A DNA stretch of 32,901 nt, from positions 1 to 32,901 of the forward strand of contig CABRFG010000021.1 in the NCBI GenBank assembly GCA_902470095.1. The letters are read 5' to 3'. Shown piece by piece: positions 7,666-14,252 of this stretch. Source of the DNA: an uncultured Collinsella sp. (lineage in GTDB: Bacteria > Actinomycetota > Coriobacteriia > Coriobacteriales > Coriobacteriaceae). The translations under genes and the position numbers were made by a program. The notes under the pieces were generated by a model, which worked only from the letters and a program-made list of their open reading frames with translations, had not been told where the DNA came from and made no database searches. Every line of letters begins with the position of its first letter. Within the stretch, counting starts at the first letter, position 1.

Positions 7666-9645
7666 TTATGCTCCATTCCGTGCATGCTCGGACTCAAACT
7701 CTTCAATCGCCGCCATAAACTGCTCGCCAAAGGCGTCGGCCTTTTTCTCGCCGATGCCGTTGACCTGGATAAGCTCGTCGCGCGTCTGTGGGCGTAGGCG
7801 GCACAGGCCGCGCAGGGCCTTGTCGGAAAAGACCATGTACGGCGCCATCTCCAGCTCCGTCGAGATCTCCTTGCGCAGGGCACGCAGGCGCTCGAACAGC
7901 TCGGCATCGTCGCCAACATGCGGGCGCTGATCCAGCTCGGCCTCCTCGCGCAGCAGATCGACGGCGCGGCGGGCGCGGGCCGAGGCCTTGCGCTTGGACG
8001 CGCGACGCTTAACGGTAAAGGCGAACGCCTCATCCTCGACCTCGACGGCACGCGGACCCAGCCCCACGACCGGGTACTGCCCCTGCGAGGTGGCCAGATA
8101 ACCGCGGCCGCACAGCTGGCCGATGATGTCCTTGATGCGCCCGACCGATTCGCTCGACAGCTCACCGTAGCCGCGGTCCTCGTCCAGATGCATCTGGCGA
8201 ATGCGCTCGGTGTTGCCGCCGTGGAGCACATCGGCGATGAGCGACTTGCCAAAGCGCATGGGACGCGTGGCCACATAGCGCACGGCAGCGCGGGCCATAT
8301 CGGTGACGTCCTCGACCTCGAACTGCGTGAGGCAGTTGCTGCAGTTGCCGCAGCTCTCGACGTCGTCCGTGGCGGTGCCGCCCGTACTGGCCGCGGCATG
8401 CTCGGCCGCGGCCTCGTCGCCAAAGTAGCGCAGCATGTATTCGCGCAGGCAGCCGGTGGTATTGCAGTAGCCCTCCATCTGGCTGAGCAGACGATATCGA
8501 TTCTGGAGCGCCCACGCGCGCTGCTCGTCGTCGAGCGCCTCATCGGCAGCATCGCCGCGGTCGATCAGAAAGCGGCGCATGCGAAAATCGTTGCCGTTCC
8601 ACAGCAAGTAGCAGCTGGCCGGGTCGCCATCGCGGCCGGCGCGGCCCGCCTCCTGGTAGTAGGCTTCGATGCTCTCGGGCACGTTGTTGTGGATCACGTA
8701 GCGCACGTTGGGCTTGTCGATGCCCATGCCAAAGGCGTTGGTGGCAACCATCACCTGGATATCGTCGTCGATAAAGGCGCGCTGGCTTTGGCGACGGGCG
8801 TCGTTGCCCATGCCGGCATGGTAGCGGCCAACGCGAATGCCGCTGGGGCCCAGTGCCTCGGCAAGCTCGCCCGCCAGCGCATCAACTGTCTTGCGGGTCG
8901 AACAATACACGATGCCGCTCTCGCTCGAATGCGCGATCACGTAGTCGCGCACCCAGGCAGTCTTGGCCTTGTCGCCCATCTCCTCGCAACCAAAGTAGAG
9001 GTTCTTGCGATCGAAGCCCGTCACTACCGTCGCGGGGTTTTGCAGGCCAAGCATCTGCTGAATGTCCGCGCGCACACGCTCGGTCGCCGTAGCGGTAAAG
9101 GCCGCCACGATGGGGCGCTGCGGCAGGGAATCGATAAACTCGCGAATCTGCAGGTAAGCGGGACGGAAATCCTGGCCCCATTGGCTCACGCAGTGGGCCT
9201 CGTCAATGGCCACGAGCGGCACGCCAATGCCGGCGGAACCCGCAGCCTCCTGCGCAAAGGCCAAAAAACGCGGCTCGAGCAAGCGCTCGGGCGCCACGTA
9301 CATAAGCTGGTAGCGGCCCTCGCGCGCCCGCTTGAGCACGGTGTTTTGCTGGGCCGGAGTAAGGCTGGAGTTGAGATAGCTGGGTCGCGCACCCGCCGCG
9401 AGCAACGCACGGGTCTGGTCCTCCATAAGCGACAGCAGCGGACTCACCACAAAGGTGATGCCGGGCAGCATAAGCGCGGGCACCTGGTAGCAAATGGACT
9501 TGCCGGCGCCCGTAGGCATAACACCCAGCGCATCACGACCGGCAAGGATCGCATCGACCATGCGGTCCTGTCCCGGGCGAAACGAGGTGTAGCCAAAATA
9601 GGCGCCGAGCGTGTCGAGCGCCATCTGCTGCATGCTATCGGTCAT
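7666..9645 (-). CDS. recQ: ATP-dependent DNA helicase RecQ
   Basis: RecQ unwinds DNA 3'-5' during recombinational repair. The 659 residues contain helicase motif I MPTGAGKS (43-50), motif II DEAH (148-151) followed by the aromatic-rich loop SQWGQDFRPAY that couples ATPase to DNA, and motif VI QEAGRAGRDG. Then come four zinc-ligand cysteines (GCLREYMLRYFG and CGNCSNC), the RQC winged helix and a C-terminal HRDC domain (about 575-650, ending with helix-hairpin NGIGEKKADAFG). ATG 9645 has AGGA 5 nt upstream; a second Met four residues later is possible. The gene overlaps functionally with gntR-1 downstream (2-nt gap), an unusual partner for a repair helicase. Confidence 0.96.
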   Translation of the reverse strand: MTDSMQQMALDTLGAYFGYTSFRPGQDRMVDAILAGRDALGVMPTGAGKSICYQVPALMLPGITFVVSPLLSLMEDQTRALLAAGARPSYLNSSLTPAQQNTVLKRAREGRYQLMYVAPERLLEPRFLAFAQEAAGSAGIGVPLVAIDEAHCVSQWGQDFRPAYLQIREFIDSLPQRPIVAAFTATATERVRADIQQMLGLQNPATVVTGFDRKNLYFGCEEMGDKAKTAWVRDYVIAHSSESGIVYCSTRKTVDALAGELAEALGPSGIRVGRYHAGMGNDARRQSQRAFIDDDIQVMVATNAFGMGIDKPNVRYVIHNNVPESIEAYYQEAGRAGRDGDPASCYLLWNGNDFRMRRFLIDRGDAADEALDDEQRAWALQNRYRLLSQMEGYCNTTGCLREYMLRYFGDEAAAEHAAASTGGTATDDVESCGNCSNCLTQFEVEDVTDMARAAVRYVATRPMRFGKSLIADVLHGGNTERIRQMHLDEDRGYGELSSESVGRIKDIIGQLCGRGYLATSQGQYPVVGLGPRAVEVEDEAFAFTVKRRASKRKASARARRAVDLLREEAELDQRPHVGDDAELFERLRALRKEISTELEMAPYMVFSDKALRGLCRLRPQTRDELIQVNGIGEKKADAFGEQFMAAIEEFESEHARNGA

Positions 9646-9676
9646 GGTTTCCTAACGTCCAAGTCATCTGCCGCCG

Positions 9677-9705
9677 ATTATACGCCGCCACGCGGACAGC
9701 AGCAC
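9677..9705 (-). promoter_or_regulatory. Putative recQ promoter
   Basis: A perfect minus-strand -10 hexamer TATAAT lies at 9677-9682, 32 bp before the recQ start. The -35 at about 9700-9705 (GTGCTG) is poor, so the promoter is weak or activator-dependent. Confidence 0.45.
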
Positions 9706-9745
9706 ACGGCCGCCGCCCAGACTAGTCGTTTAAGAACGCCCCCAA

Positions 9746-9799
9746 CGGCTAAGGAGTGTCCCCAGGTGCCGACAGAAAAGGAACGTCCCCAAGTGCCGG
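9746..9799 (-). repeat. Two tandem GGGAC-loop hairpins upstream of recQ
   Basis: GTCCCCAGGTGCCG (9758-9771) and GTCCCCAAGTGCCG (9785-9798) are direct repeats 27 bp apart. On the minus strand each centres on a 13-nt segment TGGGGAC-N6. The right one has a 6-bp stem (9769-9774 with 9794-9799, one wobble on the minus strand) and the left one only 4 bp (9746-9749 with 9768-9771). They lie immediately beyond structured element copy 1 within the 333-bp gene-free stretch between recQ and gntR-2. Confidence 0.5.
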
Positions 9800-9801
9800 C
9801 C

Positions 9802-9973
9802 CGGCAACGCCGATGTTTTGGCGCGGACAGCGAAAGCCCGCCAGAGCGAGCAAGGTGCCTTGAAACAAGGCGGCATTGACCTTCTGGTCATGCCGCCGAA
9901 GTTGAAAGGCAGATTGCCGCTCTGGCGAGCTTGCAGCGTCGAGCCGTTACGCGGTTTGGTAAAACCGCGTAAC
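9802..9973 (+). ncRNA. Candidate structured RNA element, copy 1
   Basis: Four helices are visible: P1 (9839-9848 with 9918-9927), P2 (9856-9861 with 9906-9911), P3 (9869-9881 with 9886-9897, one bulged T) and a terminal perfect 12-bp hairpin P4 (9946-9957 with 9962-9973, loop GGTA). Unpaired CAAGG, GATTG and GCAGCGTCG are shared with the other two copies. It starts 5 nt after the gntR-2 stop (minus strand) and fills most of the gap to recQ. No ORF or promoter is evident in it. The plus strand is preferred because variant pairs in other copies are G-U on that strand and C-A on the other. Transcription is not shown by the sequence. Confidence 0.55.
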
Positions 9974-9978
9974 TAGAG

Positions 9979-10698
9979 CTACATGACCATAACGTAGCGC
10001 GATCCCACGTAGTACTGCTTACCCATCAGGACCGGCTCGCCATTGGGGCCCGTGAAGCCGGCACGCAGGTTGAGCAGCGGATCGTGCGGAGCAATGCCCA
10101 GCTCGGCCGCCTGCTCGGTATTGGCACGAACGGCCTCGACCGTGCGGTAGCCAACCGAAACAATCGGCGTTCCGCCAACACGCTCGACCTCGGCAAAAAT
10201 CGACTTGTCCTCAAGATCGGCCGTCAACAGCTCACGGTAGGCATCAAACGGCACAAAGATGTTCTCCTCAAAGATGGGCTCGCCGTCGGCCGTACGCACG
10301 CGCTTGATATGCAGCAGCAGCGCATCCTTCTGCAGGCCAAAGAACTCCATCTCGTTTTGGCGCGCCGGAACGATCTGGCGATCGATCACGTGCGCACCGG
10401 CCTTCATGCCGTTGCCGGCACACAGCGCGGTAAACGTCTGCAGCGTCGAGGCGTGAAACTGGCGATTGATGTGCGGCGTGGAGACAAAGGTGCCACGGCC
10501 CTGCTGCTTAACCAGGTAGCCATCGGAGCACAGCTCCTCGACGGCGCGGCGCACCGTAATGCGGCTCACGTCGTACTGCTCGGCTAGCTCAAGCTCGGAC
10601 GGAATACGCTCCTTGGGTGCATAAACACCTTTCTCGATCGCATCCTTGATTTCGTCGTAAATCTGCTGGTAAAGCGGTGCATTTTTGGGCGCAGGCAT
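9979..10698 (-). CDS. GntR-family (HutC/UTRA) transcription regulator, GntR-2
   Basis: The 239-residue protein has a GntR winged helix (residues 8-72, RIPSELELAEQYDVSRITVRRAVEEL, KQQGRGTFV) and a UTRA effector domain (about 90-235). It closely resembles GntR-1, including the C-terminal VGSRYV. Its ATG at 10698 has only a weak ribosome binding site. The 219-bp upstream region contains a TATAACG-type repeat (10738-10750) also present before the PTS operon and before the EamA gene, so this regulator is the best candidate to control those genes and itself. The stop is followed at once by structured element copy 1. Assignment of its regulon is inference. Confidence 0.9.
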   Translation of the reverse strand: MPAPKNAPLYQQIYDEIKDAIEKGVYAPKERIPSELELAEQYDVSRITVRRAVEELCSDGYLVKQQGRGTFVSTPHINRQFHASTLQTFTALCAGNGMKAGAHVIDRQIVPARQNEMEFFGLQKDALLLHIKRVRTADGEPIFEENIFVPFDAYRELLTADLEDKSIFAEVERVGGTPIVSVGYRTVEAVRANTEQAAELGIAPHDPLLNLRAGFTGPNGEPVLMGKQYYVGSRYVMVM

Positions 10699-10737
10699 AT
10701 CTAATCACTCTTATCGAAATATCGAAATAACTAATAC

Positions 10738-10750
10738 GTATATAACGTCT
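10738..10750 (-). promoter_or_regulatory. TATAACG operator-like site before gntR-2
   Basis: On the minus strand this reads AGACGTTATATAC. Ten bases, CGTTATATAC, are identical to the site before the EamA gene (18166-18178), and AGACGTTATA is identical to the site before the PTS operon (16883-16892). It is 40 bp upstream of the gntR-2 start, consistent with autoregulation. Nearby, TATTTCGA is directly repeated on the minus strand around 10713-10728. Confidence 0.5.
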
Positions 10751-10790
10751 AGTTTCATATTACCTCATAATGATAAAACGATACACCCTC

Positions 10791-10823
10791 CCTACCAAAA
10801 AGCGACAGCTTCATTTTGGTAGG
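10791..10823 (+). repeat. GGGAC-loop hairpin copy c
   Basis: The arms 10791-10800 and 10814-10823 form a perfect 10-bp stem around a 13-nt loop, AGCGACAGCTTCA, a variant in which GGGACAGG has become GCGACAGC. The flanking TTTTATCTGGG matches the copy at 12924-12958. It lies between gntR-2 and the yitT-like gene. Confidence 0.65.
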
Positions 10824-10841
10824 TTTTATCTGGGCAAACGA

Positions 10842-10877
10842 GAGCCTCTCGAAAGCAACGGGGCTTTCGGGGGGCTC
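10842..10877 (+). other. 15-bp hairpin with G-U pairs, 3' of the yitT-like gene
   Basis: GAGCCTCTCGAAAGC (10842-10856) pairs with 10863-10877 over 15 positions, three of them G-U if transcribed from the plus strand; on the minus strand these would be C-A mismatches. No T-run follows. It begins 18 nt after the hairpin at 10791-10823 and ends 40 nt from the yitT-like stop. Confidence 0.5.
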
Positions 10878-10917
10878 GTTCGGATGGGTTGCGCAGGACC
10901 GGCAAAATGCCAATACC

Positions 10918-11925
10918 CTACTTGCCGTCGTCCTGCTGCAGGCTGTCCTGTTCGCTGAGGCGCGCCTGCCTGCTGGCCATGCGTGCGGGCTTGTCGGGAT
11001 CGGGAACGGCCGTGGGCATGGGCTCGTCGACATGACCACCCCACCAGCCGCCCACAAAGTTGAGCGTGTGGAACACGTTGATCACGGCGCCGGGATCAAC
11101 GTCGCACACCAGCTTGATAATGTCCTGACTCTCGTAGGTCGAGACAACGGTGTTCAGCAGGTACATCTTTTCGCGGCTATATCCGCCGACGACCTCGGCG
11201 CAGCTAATGCCGTGCTGAAAATGGTTTACGTAGGCAGTCATGACCTCGTCTGCCTTGCGCGTCGTGATCTGCAGCGTCACGCGATCGTAGCGACGATAGA
11301 AACTGTCGATGGTCTTGGTCGAAATAAACTGGAACACGATGGAATACGCCGCCTTGTCCCAGCCAAACATAAAGCCAAAGATCGCCAGGATAAAGCAGTT
11401 GAAACCAAAGATGACGCCCCAGATGGTCTTGCCCGTGTGGTTGGAGACCCACAGCGCGATAAAGTCGGTGCCGCCGGTGGATGCGCCGGATTTAAGTGCG
11501 ATGGCAGCGCCCAGACCCGAGACCACGCCGCCAAAAATGATGAGCATGATCTTGTCGCCCAAAAATGGAGCGAAGTGAAAGACGTTGAGGAACAGCGACG
11601 AGAGCACGACCTGCATCATCGAGAAGATGACGAAGCGCTTGCTGATGCCGCTCCAGCATAGGAGCGCCACGGGGATGTTGAGCGCGAGCATACCGAGCGA
11701 AATGTCGATGTGAACGCCGCCGAGCGAGGTAACGCGATCGAGCAGGACCGCAACGCCGGTGAGGCCGCTCGGAAGCAGGTCGGCGGGCTGAATGAACGCC
11801 TGGATCAGGAATGTCTGGAGAACGGCGGAAATCGTGACCGCCACGGCAGTAATGGCGCGGCGGACGATGGTGAGGCGGCCGAGTACGAGCACTCGGCCCG
11901 TGAGCTGATCGATGGCGTTCGCCAC
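10918..11925 (-). CDS. YitT-family membrane protein (DUF161 + DUF2179)
   Basis: The 335-residue protein has five or six hydrophobic segments between residues 20 and 200, with the family-typical SGASTGGTDFIALWVS stretch. A soluble C-terminal DUF2179 domain (about 215-295) includes VTLQITTRKADEV and ISCAEVVGGYS. Family members are inner-membrane proteins of unknown transport function. The start is GTG at 11923-11925, chosen because AAAGGAG precedes it by 7 nt. The last 40 residues are charged and probably disordered. It stands alone, with 353 bp upstream and 219 bp downstream that hold repeats. Confidence 0.88.
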   Translation of the reverse strand: MANAIDQLTGRVLVLGRLTIVRRAITAVAVTISAVLQTFLIQAFIQPADLLPSGLTGVAVLLDRVTSLGGVHIDISLGMLALNIPVALLCWSGISKRFVIFSMMQVVLSSLFLNVFHFAPFLGDKIMLIIFGGVVSGLGAAIALKSGASTGGTDFIALWVSNHTGKTIWGVIFGFNCFILAIFGFMFGWDKAAYSIVFQFISTKTIDSFYRRYDRVTLQITTRKADEVMTAYVNHFQHGISCAEVVGGYSREKMYLLNTVVSTYESQDIIKLVCDVDPGAVINVFHTLNFVGGWWGGHVDEPMPTAVPDPDKPARMASRQARLSEQDSLQQDDGK

Positions 11926-12057
11926 GCAGGCTCCTTTCGAAGGCAGATGTAGTTGTGGGGTATGTCCGCGATTGTAGCATGGAGCGTGCGGGGGCGCTTC
12001 AATTCACCCTCTCTCGACAACCAAAGCGGGACCAGCAACCCCACGACCAAAGGCCCA

Positions 12058-12182
12058 AATTACAAGTGAGTAGACTTTACGCGACCTGCAGAGCACACCC
12101 AAAACCGCCACCCCTGTGACCTGCGGTTTTACAAAGGAAGATATGCATTGTGCTCGTCCTGCACCAAAAAGTCTACTCACTT
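12058..12182. repeat. Nested hairpin element with 15-bp terminal arms
   Basis: Arms 12064-12078 and 12168-12182 (AAGTGAGTAGACTTT and its complement) are perfect. Inside lie two further nested stems: GAGCACA (12091-12097) with 12149-12155, and AAAACCGC (12101-12108) with 12123-12130. The whole can fold as one long branched or cruciform structure. It occupies the middle of the 354-bp gene-free stretch 11926-12279. The rest of that stretch shows nothing recognisable. Confidence 0.6.
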
Positions 12183-12279
12183 AATCCGAATCGAAGCCAA
12201 ACGGATCCAAATAGATGACAAATTAAGCCAATCCGCAGCAAAAGACGCGTGAATCAGTGCTTCTCGCGGCGGATTGACG

Positions 12280-12909
12280 CTACAAAGCGGCCAAAATGTC
12301 GGTCAGATTATCGATAACGGCATCGGCTCGCGATTGATCGAGGTTGACACCCTCGTGCGGACGCAGCGCCAGGACACGGGCGCCGGAGCGCTTACCGGCC
12401 TCGATGCCCAAAGGCGAGTCCTCGATAACCAGGCACTCGGTAGGCTCCACCCCCAGCGCCTCCATGGCACGCAGGTAGATCTCGGGGTCGGGCTTAAACG
12501 CACTGCACTCGTGACCGCTGATGGTGTAATCCAGCACATCGGCAATGTCAGCGATCTCCACCAGCTCGTCAATCAACTCGCGATAGGACGAGCTCGCGAT
12601 GGCACACTTCACGCCGCGCTCGTGCAGCTTGCGCATCACCGGCTCCGCCTGCTCGTTGAGCAGCTCGGCATACGGAACGGGGTGGTCCGGGCTGTAGACC
12701 TGCTTGTACTCCACGCGTAGGCGCTCGCGCAGCTCAACATCGTCGGGCACCAGCGCCTCCCAAATGGCCGGCTCGTTAGACCCCGAAAGATCGGGGATCT
12801 CGTCAAAGTGGAACCCCTTCTCCTCCATAAACGCCACGCGACGACGGTTGTAGAACCACTCGGTATCGACCAGCACGCCGTCCATGTCAAACAGCACTGC
12901 TTTGATCAT
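12280..12909 (-). CDS. HAD-superfamily phosphatase, beta-phosphoglucomutase-like
   Basis: This 209-residue cytosolic HAD-IA hydrolase has all four motifs: DMDGVLVDT with nucleophile Asp8 and acid/base Asp10, SSS at 106-108, Lys139 in FKPDPEIY, and EDSPLGIEA (163-171). A helical cap at about residues 15-90 fits a small sugar-phosphate phosphatase or mutase. The frame is open upstream to 13041, but that extension runs through a terminator and a repeat hairpin. ATG 12909 is chosen because GGAGGAG lies 7 nt before it. It is downstream of the SIS-2 gene and separated from it by a terminator, so it is probably a separate unit. Dephosphorylation of a sugar phosphate made by the neighbouring pathway is possible but unsupported. 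Confidence 0.88.
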   Translation of the reverse strand: MIKAVLFDMDGVLVDTEWFYNRRRVAFMEEKGFHFDEIPDLSGSNEPAIWEALVPDDVELRERLRVEYKQVYSPDHPVPYAELLNEQAEPVMRKLHERGVKCAIASSSYRELIDELVEIADIADVLDYTISGHECSAFKPDPEIYLRAMEALGVEPTECLVIEDSPLGIEAGKRSGARVLALRPHEGVNLDQSRADAVIDNLTDILAAL

Positions 12910-12923
12910 ACGCATCTCCTCCC

Positions 12924-12958
12924 ACCTGCCAAAAAGGGACAGGTTTATTTTGGTAGGT
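12924..12958 (+). repeat. GGGAC-loop hairpin copy b
   Basis: The arms 12924-12934 and 12948-12958 pair over 11 bp (one G-U on the plus strand) around the 13-nt loop AGGGACAGGTTTA, identical to the loop of the copy at 2874-2908. As in that copy, it lies directly before the ribosome binding site of the downstream gene (HAD phosphatase, minus strand), in the same relative orientation. Confidence 0.7.
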
Positions 12959-13003
12959 TTTATCTGGGGTTTTGTGGCGCGACGGATACGCCCTCCCCAG
13001 AGC

Positions 13004-13035
13004 AAAAAAGGGGACGGGGCGCAAACCCCATCCCC
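13004..13035 (-). terminator. Rho-independent terminator of the PTS/SIS-2 operon
   Basis: On the minus strand GGGGATGGGG pairs with CCCCGTCCCC (13026-13035 with 13010-13019, one wobble) and is followed by six T (13004-13009). It lies 34 nt after the SIS-2 stop and separates that operon from the HAD gene. Confidence 0.88.
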
Positions 13036-13049
13036 TCTCAATCAACCCG

Positions 13050-13071
13050 TAAAGTCTACTTACTTGTGATT
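13050..13071 (+). repeat. Solo arm of the AAAGTCTACT repeat
   Basis: This 22-mer differs at two positions from the complement of 12058-12079 and shares AAAGTCTACT with 12168-12177. It overlaps the stop codon of SIS-2 and has no partner arm nearby. Confidence 0.5.
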
Positions 13072-14053
13072 AGTAGGAAAGCTTCCACATGTAGCGACGC
13101 ATGGTCAGCGGGTGCTGACGGGCCTCGGCGATCTGGTTGCCGTACTCGCGCATAACGGCGAGGTGCAGCAGCGGGTTGAAGTAGGTGATGACGCTCGCGG
13201 GCACGGCGTCAGCCAGGCCGTAGTCCTTGGAGTCGATCAGAGCGACCTTGGCGCCCATGCGCTCAAGGAAGGTGAGGGCGCGGGCGTCCATCGGACGGGT
13301 GGCGCCATCGGACATGAAGAAGACGTAGGGCTTACCCTCGGTGGAAACCTCGAACGGGCCGTGGAAGTACTCGCCGGTGTTGTAGGCGGCGGCGTCGATC
13401 CACTGCATCTCGGTGAACAGGAAGGCGGCGTGAGAATAAGCCATCTTCTCGGAGGCACCGGAAGCCATGAAGTAGATCATCTTGTCGTCCTTGAAGTCCT
13501 CGGCGAACTTCTTGGCGAGCTTCTTGCAGTGCTGAGCGGCGTTCTCGCAGAGATCGAAGATGTTGGTGAGGCCGGTGATCATGTCCTCGTAGTGGTCATA
13601 ACCCTCGGTCTGCTGAAGGATCTCGACAGCAAGAGCGATGGCGTAGCCGGGCTTCTCGCACTTGGCAGCGAAGTTGGCGTGGAAGCCGTGAACGATGACG
13701 TAGTCAGCGTCGACGGTCAGAGCGGAGCCAGCCTTGTTGGTGAGGGAGACGACCGGGCAGTTGTGCTTCTTGGCGGTCTTGTTGGCCTCGACGGTCTCGG
13801 GCGTGGAGCCACCGAGGGAGCAGGTGATCACGAAGGTGTGCTCGTTGACCCAGGAAGGCGTGTCGTAGTTGAACTCGTTAGCAGTGAAGATCTGAACGTT
13901 CAGCTTGTCCGTGTTGTTGGCCAGGAAGTACTTGGCGGGGTAAAGGTCGGACATGGAAGCACCGCAGCCGACGAAAGCGACGCTGTGGATCTCGTGGTTG
14001 GACAGGACGTCAGCGACGATCTGCTTAGGGAGGTTAAGGTCGATCTCGTACAT
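13070..14053 (-). CDS. SIS-domain fructosamine-6-phosphate deglycase, PTS-linked (SIS-2)
   Basis: The 327-residue protein has tandem SIS domains of the FrlB/GfrE-F type. Glu215 (TEMQW) and His231 (YFHGPFE) keep the 16-residue spacing of the FraB-type catalytic pair. The phosphate loop is CSLGGSTPE. It is the last gene after EIIAB-EIIC-EIID on the same strand, the arrangement of glucoselysine/fructoselysine PTS operons (gfr type), so it probably cleaves the imported Amadori 6-phosphate. ATG 14053 is chosen because AAAGGA lies 9 nt upstream. A Met three codons earlier lies too close to that site, and the open frame beyond it has no support. A 199-bp gap with two hairpins separates it from EIID, which may set its own expression level. 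A terminator follows. Confidence 0.85.
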   Translation of the reverse strand: MYEIDLNLPKQIVADVLSNHEIHSVAFVGCGASMSDLYPAKYFLANNTDKLNVQIFTANEFNYDTPSWVNEHTFVITCSLGGSTPETVEANKTAKKHNCPVVSLTNKAGSALTVDADYVIVHGFHANFAAKCEKPGYAIALAVEILQQTEGYDHYEDMITGLTNIFDLCENAAQHCKKLAKKFAEDFKDDKMIYFMASGASEKMAYSHAAFLFTEMQWIDAAAYNTGEYFHGPFEVSTEGKPYVFFMSDGATRPMDARALTFLERMGAKVALIDSKDYGLADAVPASVITYFNPLLHLAVMREYGNQIAEARQHPLTMRRYMWKLSY

Positions 14054-14143
14054 CTGACACATTCCTTTCGATTTTTGCGGCGCCACATTGCCGGGCGCTC
14101 GCAGGGTTACCGTGGTTTGGACCGAGTCGCCGGCCCGTTGAGG

Positions 14144-14174
14144 ATGCGACAAAGGGACTGTCCCATTGTCGCAT
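14144..14174. repeat. GGGAC-loop hairpin copy f
   Basis: A perfect 9-bp stem ATGCGACAA/TTGTCGCAT (14144-14152, 14166-14174) encloses a 13-nt loop AGGGACTGTCCCA, itself able to pair GGGA with TCCC. It is nearly symmetric, so orientation is ambiguous. It lies between the EIID and SIS-2 genes. No T-run follows on the minus strand. Confidence 0.65.
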
Positions 14175-14186
14175 TTTGGGGATGGA

Positions 14187-14219
14187 AGCCTGCCTGGGGT
14201 ATGGGATGCCAGGCAGGCT
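14187..14219 (-). other. Intercistronic hairpin between EIID and SIS-2
   Basis: An 11-bp perfect stem (AGCCTGCCTGG at 14187-14197 with 14209-14219) with an 11-nt loop lies 33 nt after the EIID stop. It lacks a T-run on the minus strand, so it more likely protects the PTS mRNA 3' end or marks a processing point than terminates. Confidence 0.55.
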
Positions 14220-14252
14220 CCCCGGGGAAAGCGATTAGACGCTTGGTCGCGA

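Noticed and set aside
9758..9798. CRISPR-like direct repeats
   Set aside because: There are only two 14-bp units with a 13-nt spacer, no cas genes nearby, and they fit the GGGAC-loop hairpin family.
7918..9879. Long plus-strand open frame opposite recQ
   Set aside because: Same reason: the minus strand encodes an intact RecQ, and the plus-strand product has no recognisable domain.
12910..13041. N-terminal extension of the HAD phosphatase
   Set aside because: The extension translates a terminator and a repeat hairpin; GGAGGAG precedes ATG 12909 and the HAD motif starts at residue 8 from there.
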